Shown: positions 36,506-45,379 of the stretch, piece by piece
Layout of the letters: each line of letters opens with the position of its first letter
How positions within the stretch are numbered: the stretch's first letter is position 1
Assembly (NCBI RefSeq): GCF_037893185.1
Contig: NZ_CP140772.1
Location: 5,208,001-5,272,000 of the forward strand
Source of the DNA: Chitinophaga sp. 180180018-3
GTDB taxonomy: Bacteria > Bacteroidota > Bacteroidia > Chitinophagales > Chitinophagaceae
Direction: 5' to 3'
DNA length: 64,000 bases
Notes under the pieces: model-generated
The model's input: the letters and a program-made list of their open reading frames with translations, nothing else
What the model was told of the DNA's origin: nothing
The model's database searches: none
Position numbers and translations under genes: made by a program

Positions 36506-37321
36506 TTAAACCGTTCTCTGTTTCAGCGCCTCATACAGGATGATACCCGCTGCCACAGATACATTGAATGATTCGAAATTACCTGCCATAGGAATACGGA
36601 ACAATATGTCGGAAGCCTTGAGCAGCGATGGATACACGCCTTTATCTTCCGAGCCCATGATCACTGCCACCGGTTCTTTCAGATCACAGTCGTACAGCTT
36701 TAACTCCGTTTCCATCTCGCTGGCCATCACCTTAATACCGTTCAGGTGCAGGGTATCAATCGCCTTATTCAGGCTGTTTACCCGGCAGATGGCTATTTTC
36801 TCCAACGCTCCGGCGGATGATTTCATGGCCTCTTCGTTCAGCGCTGCAATCCCTTTATCCGGTATAATAATCGCCTGCGCCCCGCAACAAACGGCACTTC
36901 TGGCAATAGCGCCTATATTGCGTACATCCGTAATGCCGTCCAGTACCAGGAACAATGGCACCTCTCCTTTTTCGGTCACATGGGAAATCACATCCTGCAA
37001 ATCCAGGTAGGTCACGTTCCCCGCAATAGCTACCACGCCCTGGTGATTGGCCTGGGTCAGCGCATTCAGCTTTTCCGCCGGCACATAGTTAACGGGGATA
37101 TTACCCGCCTGCGCCAGCTCCCGGATCTGCGGAATGATATCGCCGGTAGCGGTACGCAGCATATAAATGCGCTCGATGGACTTGCCGGTATTCAGCGCCT
37201 CCAGTAACGGCTGGCGGCCAATGATCATACTGGACTGCTTCGGCCGTTGCACCGCATATTTACGGGGGCCTTTCTGCCCCTCTCTTCTTTCTCCTTTGAA
37301 AGCGTTGTGTTTTCTTTCCAT
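36506..37321 (-). CDS. rlmB: TrmH-family rRNA 2'-O-methyltransferase (RlmB-like)
   Basis: 271 residues. N-terminal basic tail of about 30, a substrate-binding domain ('IIGRQPLLEALNTGKSIERI'), then the SPOUT domain: 'LVLDGITDVRNIGAIARSA', 'AVIMGSEDKGV', and 'RIPMAGNFESFNVSVAAGI'. These are the three SPOUT motifs that form the SAM knot. It should methylate a guanosine ribose in 23S rRNA. A TAnnTTTG-type box (TACCTTTG) lies at 37327-37334, only 5 bases before the start. Confidence 0.92.
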   Translation of the reverse strand: MERKHNAFKGERREGQKGPRKYAVQRPKQSSMIIGRQPLLEALNTGKSIERIYMLRTATGDIIPQIRELAQAGNIPVNYVPAEKLNALTQANHQGVVAIAGNVTYLDLQDVISHVTEKGEVPLFLVLDGITDVRNIGAIARSAVCCGAQAIIIPDKGIAALNEEAMKSSAGALEKIAICRVNSLNKAIDTLHLNGIKVMASEMETELKLYDCDLKEPVAVIMGSEDKGVYPSLLKASDILFRIPMAGNFESFNVSVAAGIILYEALKQRTV

Positions 37322-37345
37322 TACGGCAAAGGTAAGAAACAGCTA

Positions 37346-37903
37346 CTAGCTTCCGGCCGTTAGCTGCCTTATTTTCACTTTCTGAATAGCTGCTACTGAT
37401 AAAGAATCCCGGATTTCGAAGGTATCCACCATGCGGCAGGCTTCTTCGAAAGGCACCTTTTTTACAATGAGTTCTTCTGTTTCTTCCGGCTCGGCCTCCC
37501 GTTGTTCAAGGCCGGTAGCGAGGTAAATGATGCATTCTTCATCTGATACGGAATTGGAAATATCCATTTTCACAATCACTTCCCAGTGCCTGGCAACCAG
37601 CCCGGTTTCTTCCAGTAATTCTCTCTGGGCAGCATCCAGCGGGGCTTCGTGAAGCGGGCCACCTCCCTCAGGGATTTCCCAGCTGTAACGGTTCAGCGGG
37701 AAACGGTACTGCCCTACGAGATAGATATTGTTATCATCATCGAGTGCCACTATGCCGATGGCGACGTTCTTGAAATGTACAACGCCGTATATACCGGGCG
37801 TTCCGGCAGGCGTCAATACATCATGGTGCCAGATGCTGATCCAGTTATTGTCATATTTTATCTCCCTGGACTTGATGGTCCAGGGATTCCTTGTTGTGTC
37901 CAT
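37346..37903 (-). CDS. Nudix hydrolase, ADP-ribose pyrophosphatase type
   Basis: 185 residues. A full Nudix box is present: G-x5-E-x7-REL-x-EE-x-GL in the region 'GGGPLHEAPLDAAQRELLEETGL'-like around residues 84-106. 'SWEIPEGG' precedes it, as in ADP-ribose/nucleotide-sugar hydrolases of the YffH/NudF group. The start lies 9 bases after the stop of the GNAT gene, so the two are probably co-transcribed. Confidence 0.92.
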   Translation of the reverse strand: MDTTRNPWTIKSREIKYDNNWISIWHHDVLTPAGTPGIYGVVHFKNVAIGIVALDDDNNIYLVGQYRFPLNRYSWEIPEGGGPLHEAPLDAAQRELLEETGLVARHWEVIVKMDISNSVSDEECIIYLATGLEQREAEPEETEELIVKKVPFEEACRMVDTFEIRDSLSVAAIQKVKIRQLTAGS

Positions 37904-37912
37904 AGTAAAAAC

Positions 37913-38353
37913 TCAGAGGGATTTGTAGTAGTAATAAGAGTGATCATCGCGTTCGAATCCCTCTCTTTCATACAGCGCCTGTGCGCCGGTATTACTGGTA
38001 TATGTTTGCAGCATCATCCAGCTGGAATCTGTTTCCCTGCCAAGCGCGGCGGCTGCATCCAGCAGCAATTTACCGGCGCCTTTACCACGATGCGCTTCCA
38101 GCACATACAGGTCATTCAACAACCAACTCCGCTTCATGCCCAGGGACGTAAAGATCGGGTACAACTGTGTGAAACCGATGATCTCTTCACCTTCCATGGC
38201 TACAAATATCACACTGTCTTTCTTCTCCATCCGCTCAGCAATGAATAGCCGTGCACCGCTGTAATCCGGCGCCTGCTCATAATAGACGCGGTAAGCATCA
38301 AACAGCACCGCTACTTCGTTGGTATGTAGTTCCGTTGCGCGAATAACTTCCAT
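37913..38353 (-). CDS. GNAT-family N-acetyltransferase
   Basis: 146 residues from the ATG at 38353 ('MEVIRATELHTNEVA'); an ATG 9 codons upstream is less likely. The acetyl-CoA-binding motif A is 'LYVLEAHRGKGAGKLLLDAA' (Q/RxxGxG/A), and motif B is 'SNTGAQALYEREGF'. The acceptor is unknown. Confidence 0.92.
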   Translation of the reverse strand: MEVIRATELHTNEVAVLFDAYRVYYEQAPDYSGARLFIAERMEKKDSVIFVAMEGEEIIGFTQLYPIFTSLGMKRSWLLNDLYVLEAHRGKGAGKLLLDAAAALGRETDSSWMMLQTYTSNTGAQALYEREGFERDDHSYYYYKSL

Positions 38354-38409
38354 AAGACTTGATTTTAAAACCCCGTCCAATTTAACGCATTTCCCTATAC
38401 AAAAGAAAA

Positions 38410-38443
38410 GATGCTCCGTCCGGTAAACACCGGGGTGAGCATC
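38410..38443 (-). terminator. Intrinsic terminator of the DMT transporter transcript
   Basis: GATGCTC (38410-38416) pairs with GAGCATC (38437-38443), and CCGG/CCGG extends it inside. On the minus strand it is followed by CTTTTCTTTT. It lies 37 bases after the transporter stop at 38480. Confidence 0.8.
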
Positions 38444-38479
38444 CTGTTATTAACTTCTACCTTAAAAATATAGCTATTA

Positions 38480-39400
38480 CTATTTTGACACGGTGGCCAT
38501 GCTTTTCTTACTCTTGTTAACAGCATTGTTCACAAGATATACGCCACCTACTGTGATCAGAGAACATATACCGGTAAGCCAGGTGAGCTGCTCATGCAAG
38601 ATGAGCCATCCGAGCAGCACCGCTACCACCGGGTTGATGTAGGCATAAATGGATACCTGCGCCGGGGGGAGATTATTCAGCGCAAATACGTACGCGGAAT
38701 AAGAAAATACCGATCCTACCAATACGAGGTACAAAAGGCTTTCCCACAACTCGGCGGTAAAGTTGCTCGCATCTACCCGCTGCCCCATAAATAATACGGC
38801 TACTATCAGCATGATGATACCGCTGAAAAACATCTGGAATCCGGCGCCATACAGGTAGTTCACTTCGAGCGCCCACTTGGCGGTAAGCACAGAGCCCAGC
38901 GCCCAGAACAAACAGGAAGTAAAACCAATCACGATCCCAAACTGGAAATCCGGATTCATCAAGCTGGATAAATAATTATAAAAGATCCCTGCCACTCCGC
39001 CGAAACCCAATATCATACCCAGTATCAGCTGTGTACTAATCCGCGTGCGCTGTACTAAAAAATAACTGGTGATAGTGATCCAGATAGGAATGGTAGCGGC
39101 GATAATAGCACCCAGGCCACTGGGTATATATTTCAGCGCCCAGGTGAGCATCCCGTTCCCACCGCAAAGCATCAGCGTTCCAATCACAAACAACTTCGAC
39201 ATTACCGCTTTCTGCGGCAGCTTATATCCCTTCAGTAAAAAGAATCCGGTGATCAGCAATCCCGCTGCCGCCTGCCTGATGCCGGCCAGCAACACCCCAT
39301 GAATGTGACGTACGCCCACCCTGGATGCCAGGTAAGTTGTACCCCAGAAAATACTTACGATAGCCAGTGCGATGTAAGCATTTGTAGTTGATTTACGCAT
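38480..39400 (-). CDS. EamA/DMT-family exporter
   Basis: 306 residues with ten hydrophobic segments in two EamA repeats; 'IFWGTTYLASRVGV' opens the first, and 'NNLPPAQVSIYAYINPVVAVLLGWLILHE' closes the second, both hallmarks of the drug/metabolite transporter family. It overlaps the upstream decarboxylase gene by 8 bases, so the two are translationally linked. The exporter may remove the amine made by that enzyme; this is inference. Confidence 0.93.
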   Translation of the reverse strand: MRKSTTNAYIALAIVSIFWGTTYLASRVGVRHIHGVLLAGIRQAAAGLLITGFFLLKGYKLPQKAVMSKLFVIGTLMLCGGNGMLTWALKYIPSGLGAIIAATIPIWITITSYFLVQRTRISTQLILGMILGFGGVAGIFYNYLSSLMNPDFQFGIVIGFTSCLFWALGSVLTAKWALEVNYLYGAGFQMFFSGIIMLIVAVLFMGQRVDASNFTAELWESLLYLVLVGSVFSYSAYVFALNNLPPAQVSIYAYINPVVAVLLGWLILHEQLTWLTGICSLITVGGVYLVNNAVNKSKKSMATVSK

Positions 39401-40811
39401 AACTGTATTTATTCACGATCTCTTCAGAGAGTTTTTTCATTGCTTCGTAAGCCAGCTGCACATCTTTCGCCGTGGTGCGCCAGTTCACCAGCGCCGCGCG
39501 CATGGCGCTCCGGCCTTTGTATACGGTTGGTGTTATACAAACGATACCACCATCGTTGAGGCGCTGCACAAACTCGCTCACCGCAGTTGCTTCTTCGGCC
39601 TCCGCTACGTTGAGGGTGAAACACACCACGCATAACCGCACCGGCGCCAGCAATACAAAGCCGGCATCTGCTGCCAGTAAATGCCCCAATTCACGCGCCA
39701 GCATCACATCATTTTCCACCATCCAGCGGTAGCCGCTTTTACCATACGCCATCAGCGAAAACCAGGCAGGCAAAGCACGCAAACGGCGCGAATTCTCCGG
39801 CACATGATTGATGAAATTGAACTGCGCCGCCGGGTCGCCGAGGTAGGCAGCGCCGGCATTCTGAAACACCTCGGATTGTAACTGCGGATGCCTGCAAAAA
39901 ATCATGGCCGAATCGTACGGCACATTCAACCACTTGTGTGCATCGATGGTGATACTATCTGCCTGCTCCCATCCGCTCAGTAAATGCTTCCACTGATCGC
40001 TGCAGGCGGCGAAACCACCGAATGCCGCATCTACATGCAACCAGAAATTATATTTCTTCCGCAATGCCACGAGCGCGGCGATATCATCGAAATCAACGGT
40101 ATTCACCGTGCCGGCATTGGCTACATAAATAAATGGTTCGTTGGGATGCGCTTCCAGGTAAGTGGTGAGCGCATCGATGTCCACACATTCCCGGTCGGGC
40201 TGCACGGACATACGTATCAGCTGATTCCTGCCCAGCCCCAGCATGGCCATTGCTTTGCTAATGCTGGAATGCGGCGTACCGGATATCACTTTCAGCCCGG
40301 ATAAAGCCGCCATTCCATCGGCGGCTATATCCACGCCAAGCTGAGCTCCCAGCCACTGCCGGCCTGCGGCCAGCCCGGTGAAGTTAGACATCGTAGCGCC
40401 GGATACAAAACAACCCAAAAATGCTTCCGGCAACCCGAACATTTCCTTTAATAAAGCAATGGTTTCCGTTTCTATATGAAAAGCTGCAGCGCCTTTATCA
40501 GATGAATTAAGATCCAGGGACGACGTGAGCCAGTCGCCCATCAGCGCTGCCGGCGTTACACCTCCGGTCACAAATCCCCAGTACCGTGGGCCTGCAGCTG
40601 CCGTGATGCTGTTGCCATATTGCTGCCGGAAAGCTTCCAGCGCTGCTGCTCCTCCTAACCCGTTCTCAGGCATAGCTGTTCTGGCGCTGAGCGACACCTG
40701 TTTGTCGGCCGCCAGCGTGTTGATAGCTGATAAAAACCTGCTGCTGAAATCTTTGGTTAACTGTAAAAGCTGATCTGTACGCCTGAGATCATCCTGCAAT
40801 TTTATCTCCAT
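39393..40811 (-). CDS. Group II PLP-dependent amino acid decarboxylase
   Basis: 472 residues. Fold type I PLP enzyme with 'HVDAAFGGFAA' (PLP-stacking His and Asp) and the Schiff-base lysine in 'SITIDAHKWLNVPYD'. 'GFVTGGVTPAALMGDWL' is typical of the aromatic-L-amino-acid/glutamate decarboxylase group. The exact amino acid cannot be read from sequence alone. Coupled by overlap to a DMT exporter. Confidence 0.9.
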   Translation of the reverse strand: MEIKLQDDLRRTDQLLQLTKDFSSRFLSAINTLAADKQVSLSARTAMPENGLGGAAALEAFRQQYGNSITAAAGPRYWGFVTGGVTPAALMGDWLTSSLDLNSSDKGAAAFHIETETIALLKEMFGLPEAFLGCFVSGATMSNFTGLAAGRQWLGAQLGVDIAADGMAALSGLKVISGTPHSSISKAMAMLGLGRNQLIRMSVQPDRECVDIDALTTYLEAHPNEPFIYVANAGTVNTVDFDDIAALVALRKKYNFWLHVDAAFGGFAACSDQWKHLLSGWEQADSITIDAHKWLNVPYDSAMIFCRHPQLQSEVFQNAGAAYLGDPAAQFNFINHVPENSRRLRALPAWFSLMAYGKSGYRWMVENDVMLARELGHLLAADAGFVLLAPVRLCVVCFTLNVAEAEEATAVSEFVQRLNDGGIVCITPTVYKGRSAMRAALVNWRTTAKDVQLAYEAMKKLSEEIVNKYSYA

Positions 40812-40909
40812 GGTTTACAATGTAATTCAGGGTCAAAATTGAGAATATTCCCGTTGTTAAAACAGATCCAGTTTTGGAAATTTTGAGGATATCAGATGTA
40901 TGGTTCCCC

Positions 40910-41395
40910 TCACATTAATCCTGTAAAGAGATCTGTACGTTCGTGCTCCAACAGCCATCGCTTGCGCCACAACCCGCCACCATAGCCCACCATCGTACCA
41001 TCGGCTCCGATCACACGATGACAGGGAACGATGATCACCAGTTTGTTTTTTCCATTGGTGGTACCCACGGCGCGAATGCTTTTCGGGTTGTGGATACGGC
41101 GCGCCAGCTGCTGATAAGAAATCGTATGCCCGAAAGGGATATACAACAACTGCTGCCACACCAACTGCTGAAACTCGGTGCCCTCCTGCGCAATCGGTAA
41201 GTCAAATATTTTACGCTCTCCGCTGAAATATTCAAACAACTGCTGGGCACAATCCAGCAACAACCGCGGCGGCTGCGGAAAATCGACCGGCTGATCTTCG
41301 GTAAACAATACAGCATTAATAATTTTATCGGTACCACTGATCTGAATGGGTCCAACGGGGCTGTCTATACGTAAATGATACAATCCTTCTTCCAT
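40910..41395 (-). CDS. ogt: Methylated-DNA--protein-cysteine methyltransferase
   Basis: 161 residues from the ATG at 41395, 7 bases after the AlkA stop; an ATG 37 codons upstream lies inside that gene and is rejected. Acceptor cysteine in 'IIVPCHRVIG', preceded by the helix-turn-helix 'GHTISYQQLARRI' and 'RAVGTTNGKN' (Asn hinge). It repairs O6-methylguanine by suicidal transfer. With the AlkA-type glycosylase upstream it makes a two-gene alkylation-repair unit. Confidence 0.95.
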   Translation of the reverse strand: MEEGLYHLRIDSPVGPIQISGTDKIINAVLFTEDQPVDFPQPPRLLLDCAQQLFEYFSGERKIFDLPIAQEGTEFQQLVWQQLLYIPFGHTISYQQLARRIHNPKSIRAVGTTNGKNKLVIIVPCHRVIGADGTMVGYGGGLWRKRWLLEHERTDLFTGLM

Positions 41396-41402
41396 AAAAA
41401 TG

Positions 41403-42311
41403 CTACCGGGGTAATAATGATCTCCATAAATAAAAAATAGCATAAGCTGCATGGTCCTTCCAGGGTTGGGCATATGCCTGTAATGCTGCCATTGAAGGTT
41501 TCGCATCCAAATTTAATCTATTTTTTATTGCATTCTGCAATCCTACATCCTCCAGTAACACCGACTGTGGAAAACGACGGTATTTCATCAACGTATAATT
41601 GGCCGACCAGTTGCCTATTCCTTTAATGGCTACCAGCGCGGCTCTCGCGTCGTCGTAACTCATGGCATCCAGCTTTTCGCTGGTAAGTGCGCCGCTGGCC
41701 ATCTGCCGGGCTACTTCCACGAGGTACTGTGCCTTGCTGCGCGAAAACTGGAGCGGCGCCAGCTGCTCAGGGCTGATAGCCGCTATCACCGCCGGGTGCG
41801 GATACAAATAAAAATCCGTTCCGTTCACCACGGTATGATACCCGAACTGTTGTATAAGCCGTTGCCGCAGCGTGTAAGCAAACGGCAGGTTGATCTGCTG
41901 GCCTATTATCGGCCAGCTGATCGCTTCAAACAGATCGGGCATACCAATGAGCCGAAGCCCGTTATAGTCTTCCGCCAGCCCTTTCAACAAAGGGTCTGTA
42001 CGGGTGTAATCATAAAATGGCTGCAGATCTGCATCCAGGTGCAGCCAATGTGTGATAAACTGCTTTACCGGCGTTTCGTTTATGTGGTTGCCTGCAGGCG
42101 CCAGCACGGTTACTTCCAGATGATCCGGCTCGTTACCCGGACCAATTTCTATGGCCACCGGCTCTCCGTCCGACAGCAACATCCGTTGTACTTTTCCATT
42201 CCTGATGTAGTGCAGGCACTCTCTGTCGGACCGCCCCAGGAACTTCAGACATTCATCGAACGAGAAATGCCGGTGATCGTTGATGGGCACTAATATCTTT
42301 TGTAAATCCAT
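41403..42311 (-). CDS. AlkA-type DNA-3-methyladenine glycosylase
   Basis: 302 residues. The N-terminal AlkA_N-like domain covers about 1-110. The helix-hairpin-helix is 'LVAIKGIGNWSANYTLMKY' with the catalytic Asp in 'VLLEDVGLQNAI'. 'EAISWPIIGQQINLPFA' is the typical start of the glycosylase core. It removes alkylated purines. It sits 7 bases upstream of the ogt start and should share its transcript. Confidence 0.92.
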   Translation of the reverse strand: MDLQKILVPINDHRHFSFDECLKFLGRSDRECLHYIRNGKVQRMLLSDGEPVAIEIGPGNEPDHLEVTVLAPAGNHINETPVKQFITHWLHLDADLQPFYDYTRTDPLLKGLAEDYNGLRLIGMPDLFEAISWPIIGQQINLPFAYTLRQRLIQQFGYHTVVNGTDFYLYPHPAVIAAISPEQLAPLQFSRSKAQYLVEVARQMASGALTSEKLDAMSYDDARAALVAIKGIGNWSANYTLMKYRRFPQSVLLEDVGLQNAIKNRLNLDAKPSMAALQAYAQPWKDHAAYAIFYLWRSLLPR

Positions 42312-42383
42312 TTAAACAAGTAATACGCTAAATTACGAAGCCCGTCAGCTTTATTATTACGTTTTCTTGCGGATTTTATCAGA

Positions 42384-42824
42384 TCAGTCAGGTTGTTTGC
42401 GTGCGGTCACAGCCAGACGGTTCCAGGCATTAATCACCACGATGGCCATCAGTATCTGCGCTACTTCCTGTTGTGTAAATACTTTCAACGCTTCATTATA
42501 CACCTCATCAGGCACATGTGTGCTGGATAACAGCGTTACTGATTCTGTCAGTGCCAGTGCTGCCCGTTCCTTGTCCGTATAATACGGTGCTTCGTGACAG
42601 GCCGATAAAGCATAAATGCGTTGTTCTGTTTCGCCCAGTTTACGCGCATCGCGGGTATGCATATTCAAACAATACACACAACCGTTGATCTGTGAAGCCC
42701 TGATCTTTATCAGTTCTCCCAGATGCTTGTCGAGGCCGCAATTATCGACCACTGCCTGTAAATCCAACATTGCTTTTAATGATCCGGGAACGAGTTTGTA
42801 AGGATCCATTCTTGCTTCCATCAT
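42384..42824 (-). CDS. AhpD-like carboxymuconolactone decarboxylase family protein
   Basis: 146 residues from the ATG pair at 42824/42821. 'IKIRASQINGCVYCLNMHTRDARKLGE' has the CxxC and following His of the AhpD core, which relays electrons or protons in alkylhydroperoxidase-type reactions. It follows an NTF2-like gene by 25 bases. A longer frame from 42914 would overlap that gene and is rejected. Confidence 0.92.
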   Translation of the reverse strand: MMEARMDPYKLVPGSLKAMLDLQAVVDNCGLDKHLGELIKIRASQINGCVYCLNMHTRDARKLGETEQRIYALSACHEAPYYTDKERAALALTESVTLLSSTHVPDEVYNEALKVFTQQEVAQILMAIVVINAWNRLAVTARKQPD

Positions 42825-42849
42825 GATGTGTTTGATTTTAGATAGATGA

Positions 42850-43206
42850 TTATTTGTAAAAAAATTGTTCTGTAATGATCTTTCCGTCACGCACCTGGTA
42901 AACGCACAGCTCATTTCTGGTACGTCTTCCCAAACCTGTAATGGTTACGTCCATCCATAACTGGATGGCAAAAAAATCATCCGCCACAATGGGGTCAGAT
43001 ATTTCCAGCAGATGCCGCTCCTGGATATTATTGAGAAAAGTCTGTTCTTTCGCCATGATGGCTGCAAGCCCGTTGGTAACAAGCCCGTCCGGTTCTGTAT
43101 TGGTAGCCGATTCATCGAAGAGCAGCGCCTGCGCTTCGGGGAATTTCCAGTCGCGGCACAATGCCACCAGGGTATCCGCCATTTGTTTTGTACTTGTCAT
43201 TGTCAA
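42850..43206 (-). CDS. NTF2-like (SnoaL) superfamily protein
   Basis: 118 residues. 'DTLVALCRDWKFPEAQALLFDESAT', 'LAAIMAKEQTFL' and 'ELCVYQVRDGKIITEQFFY' outline a SnoaL-type cone fold. No catalytic set is certain. First gene of a two-gene unit with the AhpD-like protein, and divergent from a mini-GntR gene (91 bases between), which may regulate it. Confidence 0.85.
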   Translation of the reverse strand: MTMTSTKQMADTLVALCRDWKFPEAQALLFDESATNTEPDGLVTNGLAAIMAKEQTFLNNIQERHLLEISDPIVADDFFAIQLWMDVTITGLGRRTRNELCVYQVRDGKIITEQFFYK

Positions 43207-43297
43207 TAGGTTTGTTGTACAAAATAAGCTGAAAAAACCGCACCAAAACAGATACAGAATACCTGGCCATTAACCATAACAGATTATCTTTAGGGAG

Positions 43298-43648
43298 ATG
43301 AAAAAGCGCAACGGATTCTTATATCTGCAACTGGCGGAGCAGTTGCAACAGATGATCAGCAGCGGCGTTTATGCGGTGGGCGATAAACTCCCTTCTGTAC
43401 GCACGCTGCAACAGGAGCATGGCATCAGCATCAGTACAGCTTTGCAGGTATACAGCCATCTGGAAAGAAAAGGCTGGATTACATCCAAAGAAAAATCGGG
43501 CTACTTTGTGCACTACTCCCGCAGCGGGCGGGCGCCGCTGCCGCACCGCTACCGAAACTGCATCCGGCTCACCAATGCCAATCCCTGGAATGAGGACCAG
43601 GAATGGGCAATACAGATGTTAGGTACATTGATTCGGAAACAATATTGA
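43298..43648 (+). CDS. Mini GntR regulator derived from a MocR gene by internal deletion
   Basis: 116 residues. Residues 1-73 are a GntR-type winged helix ('LYLQLAEQLQQMI', 'GDKLPSVRTLQQEHGISIST', 'GWITSKEKSGYFVHY'). Residues 84-116 ('RYRNCIRL'... 'LGTLIRKQY') match the last 33 residues of the full-length MocR encoded just downstream ('RYSNCMRI'... 'LGKLIRKMG'). The whole aminotransferase domain of about 370 residues is missing, yet the frame is intact. It probably still binds DNA but cannot bind a PLP effector. TATCTTTA, close to the -7 consensus, lies a few bases before the ATG. Confidence 0.85.
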   Translation: MKKRNGFLYLQLAEQLQQMISSGVYAVGDKLPSVRTLQQEHGISISTALQVYSHLERKGWITSKEKSGYFVHYSRSGRAPLPHRYRNCIRLTNANPWNEDQEWAIQMLGTLIRKQY

Positions 43649-43708
43649 TTTTCTTCCGCAGAACAGACGTTATTTTCGTAATTTCGATCATATCAGATTC
43701 AAAAAGCC

Positions 43709-45136
43709 ATGATTAAAACCGCCGATCACCTGTATTTGCAGGTAGCTGACAATATTGAGCAGCTGATAGAAAAAGAAGTGATGAAAATCGGGGAAAAGCT
43801 GCCATCCGTAAGGATGCTGAGCAAGCAGCAGGGTATTAGTCTGAGTACGGCTTTTCAGGCATATTATCACCTGGAGGCGAAAGGATTGATAGAATCGCGC
43901 CCTAAATCGGGCTATTATATACGTTTTAATACGAAACGCATGCCTGCCATGCCGGGGATCTGTTTGCCGGTGAAGAAAGCCAGTGAAGTAACGGTAAGCG
44001 AGATGGTGATGGAAGTATTCAGTCAGAACTGGAATACGGGGCTATTGAACCTTTCAGTGGCTACCCCTCCGCCGGATCTGTTGCCGGCGGCGAAGATGGC
44101 TAAGGCCGTGGTACATGCCATGCGGGAGCTGCCACATAATGGCATCGGCTACGAGCCACCACAGGGCAATGCGCTGCTGCGGAGCCAGATAGCCCGCACT
44201 TCGCTTTCCTGGGGCGGCGCGGTAAGTGCCGACGATGTGGTGATCACCAGCGGCTGCATGGATGCGCTCACGCTGTGTTTAACGGCTATCACCCGCCCGG
44301 GCGATACCATTGCGTTGGAAAGCCCGGCATATTATGGTTCTATGCAACTGGCTGAAAGCCTGGGGCTGAAAGTGCTGGAAGTGCCCACCCATCCGATAAC
44401 CGGCGTGGATCTGGATTACCTCGATAAAGCGATTCCGCGGCATAAAATAAAAGCCTGCCTGTTTGTAACCAACTTCAACAACCCGCTGGGCGCCTGTATG
44501 CCGGATAAAAATAAAAAGGCATTGGTGGATATGATGGTCAGACATGATATTGCGCTGATAGAAGATGATATTTACGGCGATCTCTACTTTGGCAAACAAC
44601 GCCCGGTTACCTGTAAAACATTCGATAAGTACGGGCATGTGCTGCTTTGCAACTCGTTTTCCAAGTCGCTCGCACCGGGTTACCGCGTAGGCTGGGCCAT
44701 TCCGGGCCGTTACAAGGAAAAAGTACTGATGACCAAGCACAACCACTCCATCGCGTCGGCATCATTGCCCCAGGCCGCTATCGGTCATTTCCTGGAAATA
44801 GGCCGTTACGAATTTCATTTGCGGAATTTGCGCAAGATGTTGCACACCCAGTGTTTACGCTACTCTCAGGCCATCAGCGAATATTTTCCTGAAAGCGCGC
44901 GCATCTCAAGGCCACAGGGCGGTTGTGTATTATGGATAGAACTGGAAGATCATATCAATACGTTTGAATTATTCCAGCAGGCGCTTAAACATAAGGTCAG
45001 CTTTTGCCCGGGCCGTATCTTCTCCCTGCAAAACCGCTACAGCAATTGTATGCGCATCAGCTTCGGTCCGCATTGGAGCAAAGCAGTGGATGATGGTCTT
45101 AAAACATTGGGGAAATTAATTCGCAAAATGGGTTAA
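43709..45136 (+). CDS. MocR-type regulator: GntR winged helix fused to PLP aminotransferase
   Basis: 475 residues. Winged helix at 1-73 ('GEKLPSVRMLSKQQGISLST'), then a fold type I aminotransferase domain from about 105: 'GIGYEPPQGNALLR', 'VTNFNNPLGA', 'IEDDIYGDLYF' and the PLP lysine in 'LLCNSFSKSLAPGYRVGW'. Such proteins use PLP or an aldimine as effector rather than for catalysis. It lies 60 bases after the truncated paralogue, so the two come from a tandem duplication. Target genes are not evident; neighbouring minus-strand genes are candidates. Confidence 0.95.
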   Translation: MIKTADHLYLQVADNIEQLIEKEVMKIGEKLPSVRMLSKQQGISLSTAFQAYYHLEAKGLIESRPKSGYYIRFNTKRMPAMPGICLPVKKASEVTVSEMVMEVFSQNWNTGLLNLSVATPPPDLLPAAKMAKAVVHAMRELPHNGIGYEPPQGNALLRSQIARTSLSWGGAVSADDVVITSGCMDALTLCLTAITRPGDTIALESPAYYGSMQLAESLGLKVLEVPTHPITGVDLDYLDKAIPRHKIKACLFVTNFNNPLGACMPDKNKKALVDMMVRHDIALIEDDIYGDLYFGKQRPVTCKTFDKYGHVLLCNSFSKSLAPGYRVGWAIPGRYKEKVLMTKHNHSIASASLPQAAIGHFLEIGRYEFHLRNLRKMLHTQCLRYSQAISEYFPESARISRPQGGCVLWIELEDHINTFELFQQALKHKVSFCPGRIFSLQNRYSNCMRISFGPHWSKAVDDGLKTLGKLIRKMG

Positions 45137-45146
45137 TAAATACATT

Positions 45147-45170
45147 GGCCGGGATAAGAATATCCCGGCC
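45147..45170 (+). terminator. Stem-loop after the MocR gene
   Basis: Perfect 10-base-pair stem GGCCGGGATA/TATCCCGGCC with an AGAA loop, 10 bases past the MocR stop. No T-run follows, so termination strength is uncertain. Confidence 0.6.
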
Positions 45171-45321
45171 ACTATTACATCTACAGCTATTAAATCTTCA
45201 ATAGAGTTGCTGCCAGACGCCATTATAGCAAGCAGGCATCCGGCAGGCAACCAATGGGATATACAAACTAATCCTAAACAATCGTTAACTGTAAATCAAC
45301 AAAGAAAAAAAGTTTTGCTGG

Positions 45322-45343
45322 TCCTGCTGCGTGTGCAGCAGGA
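45322..45343 (-). terminator. Intrinsic terminator of the SDR transcript
   Basis: TCCTGCTGC (45322-45330) pairs with GCAGCAGGA (45335-45343) around 4 bases. On the minus strand, about 10 bases further, comes a run of seven T's. It is 37 bases past the SDR stop. Confidence 0.75.
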
Positions 45344-45379
45344 TGTAAATGCTGCACACTACAACTCCAGGATCATTTA

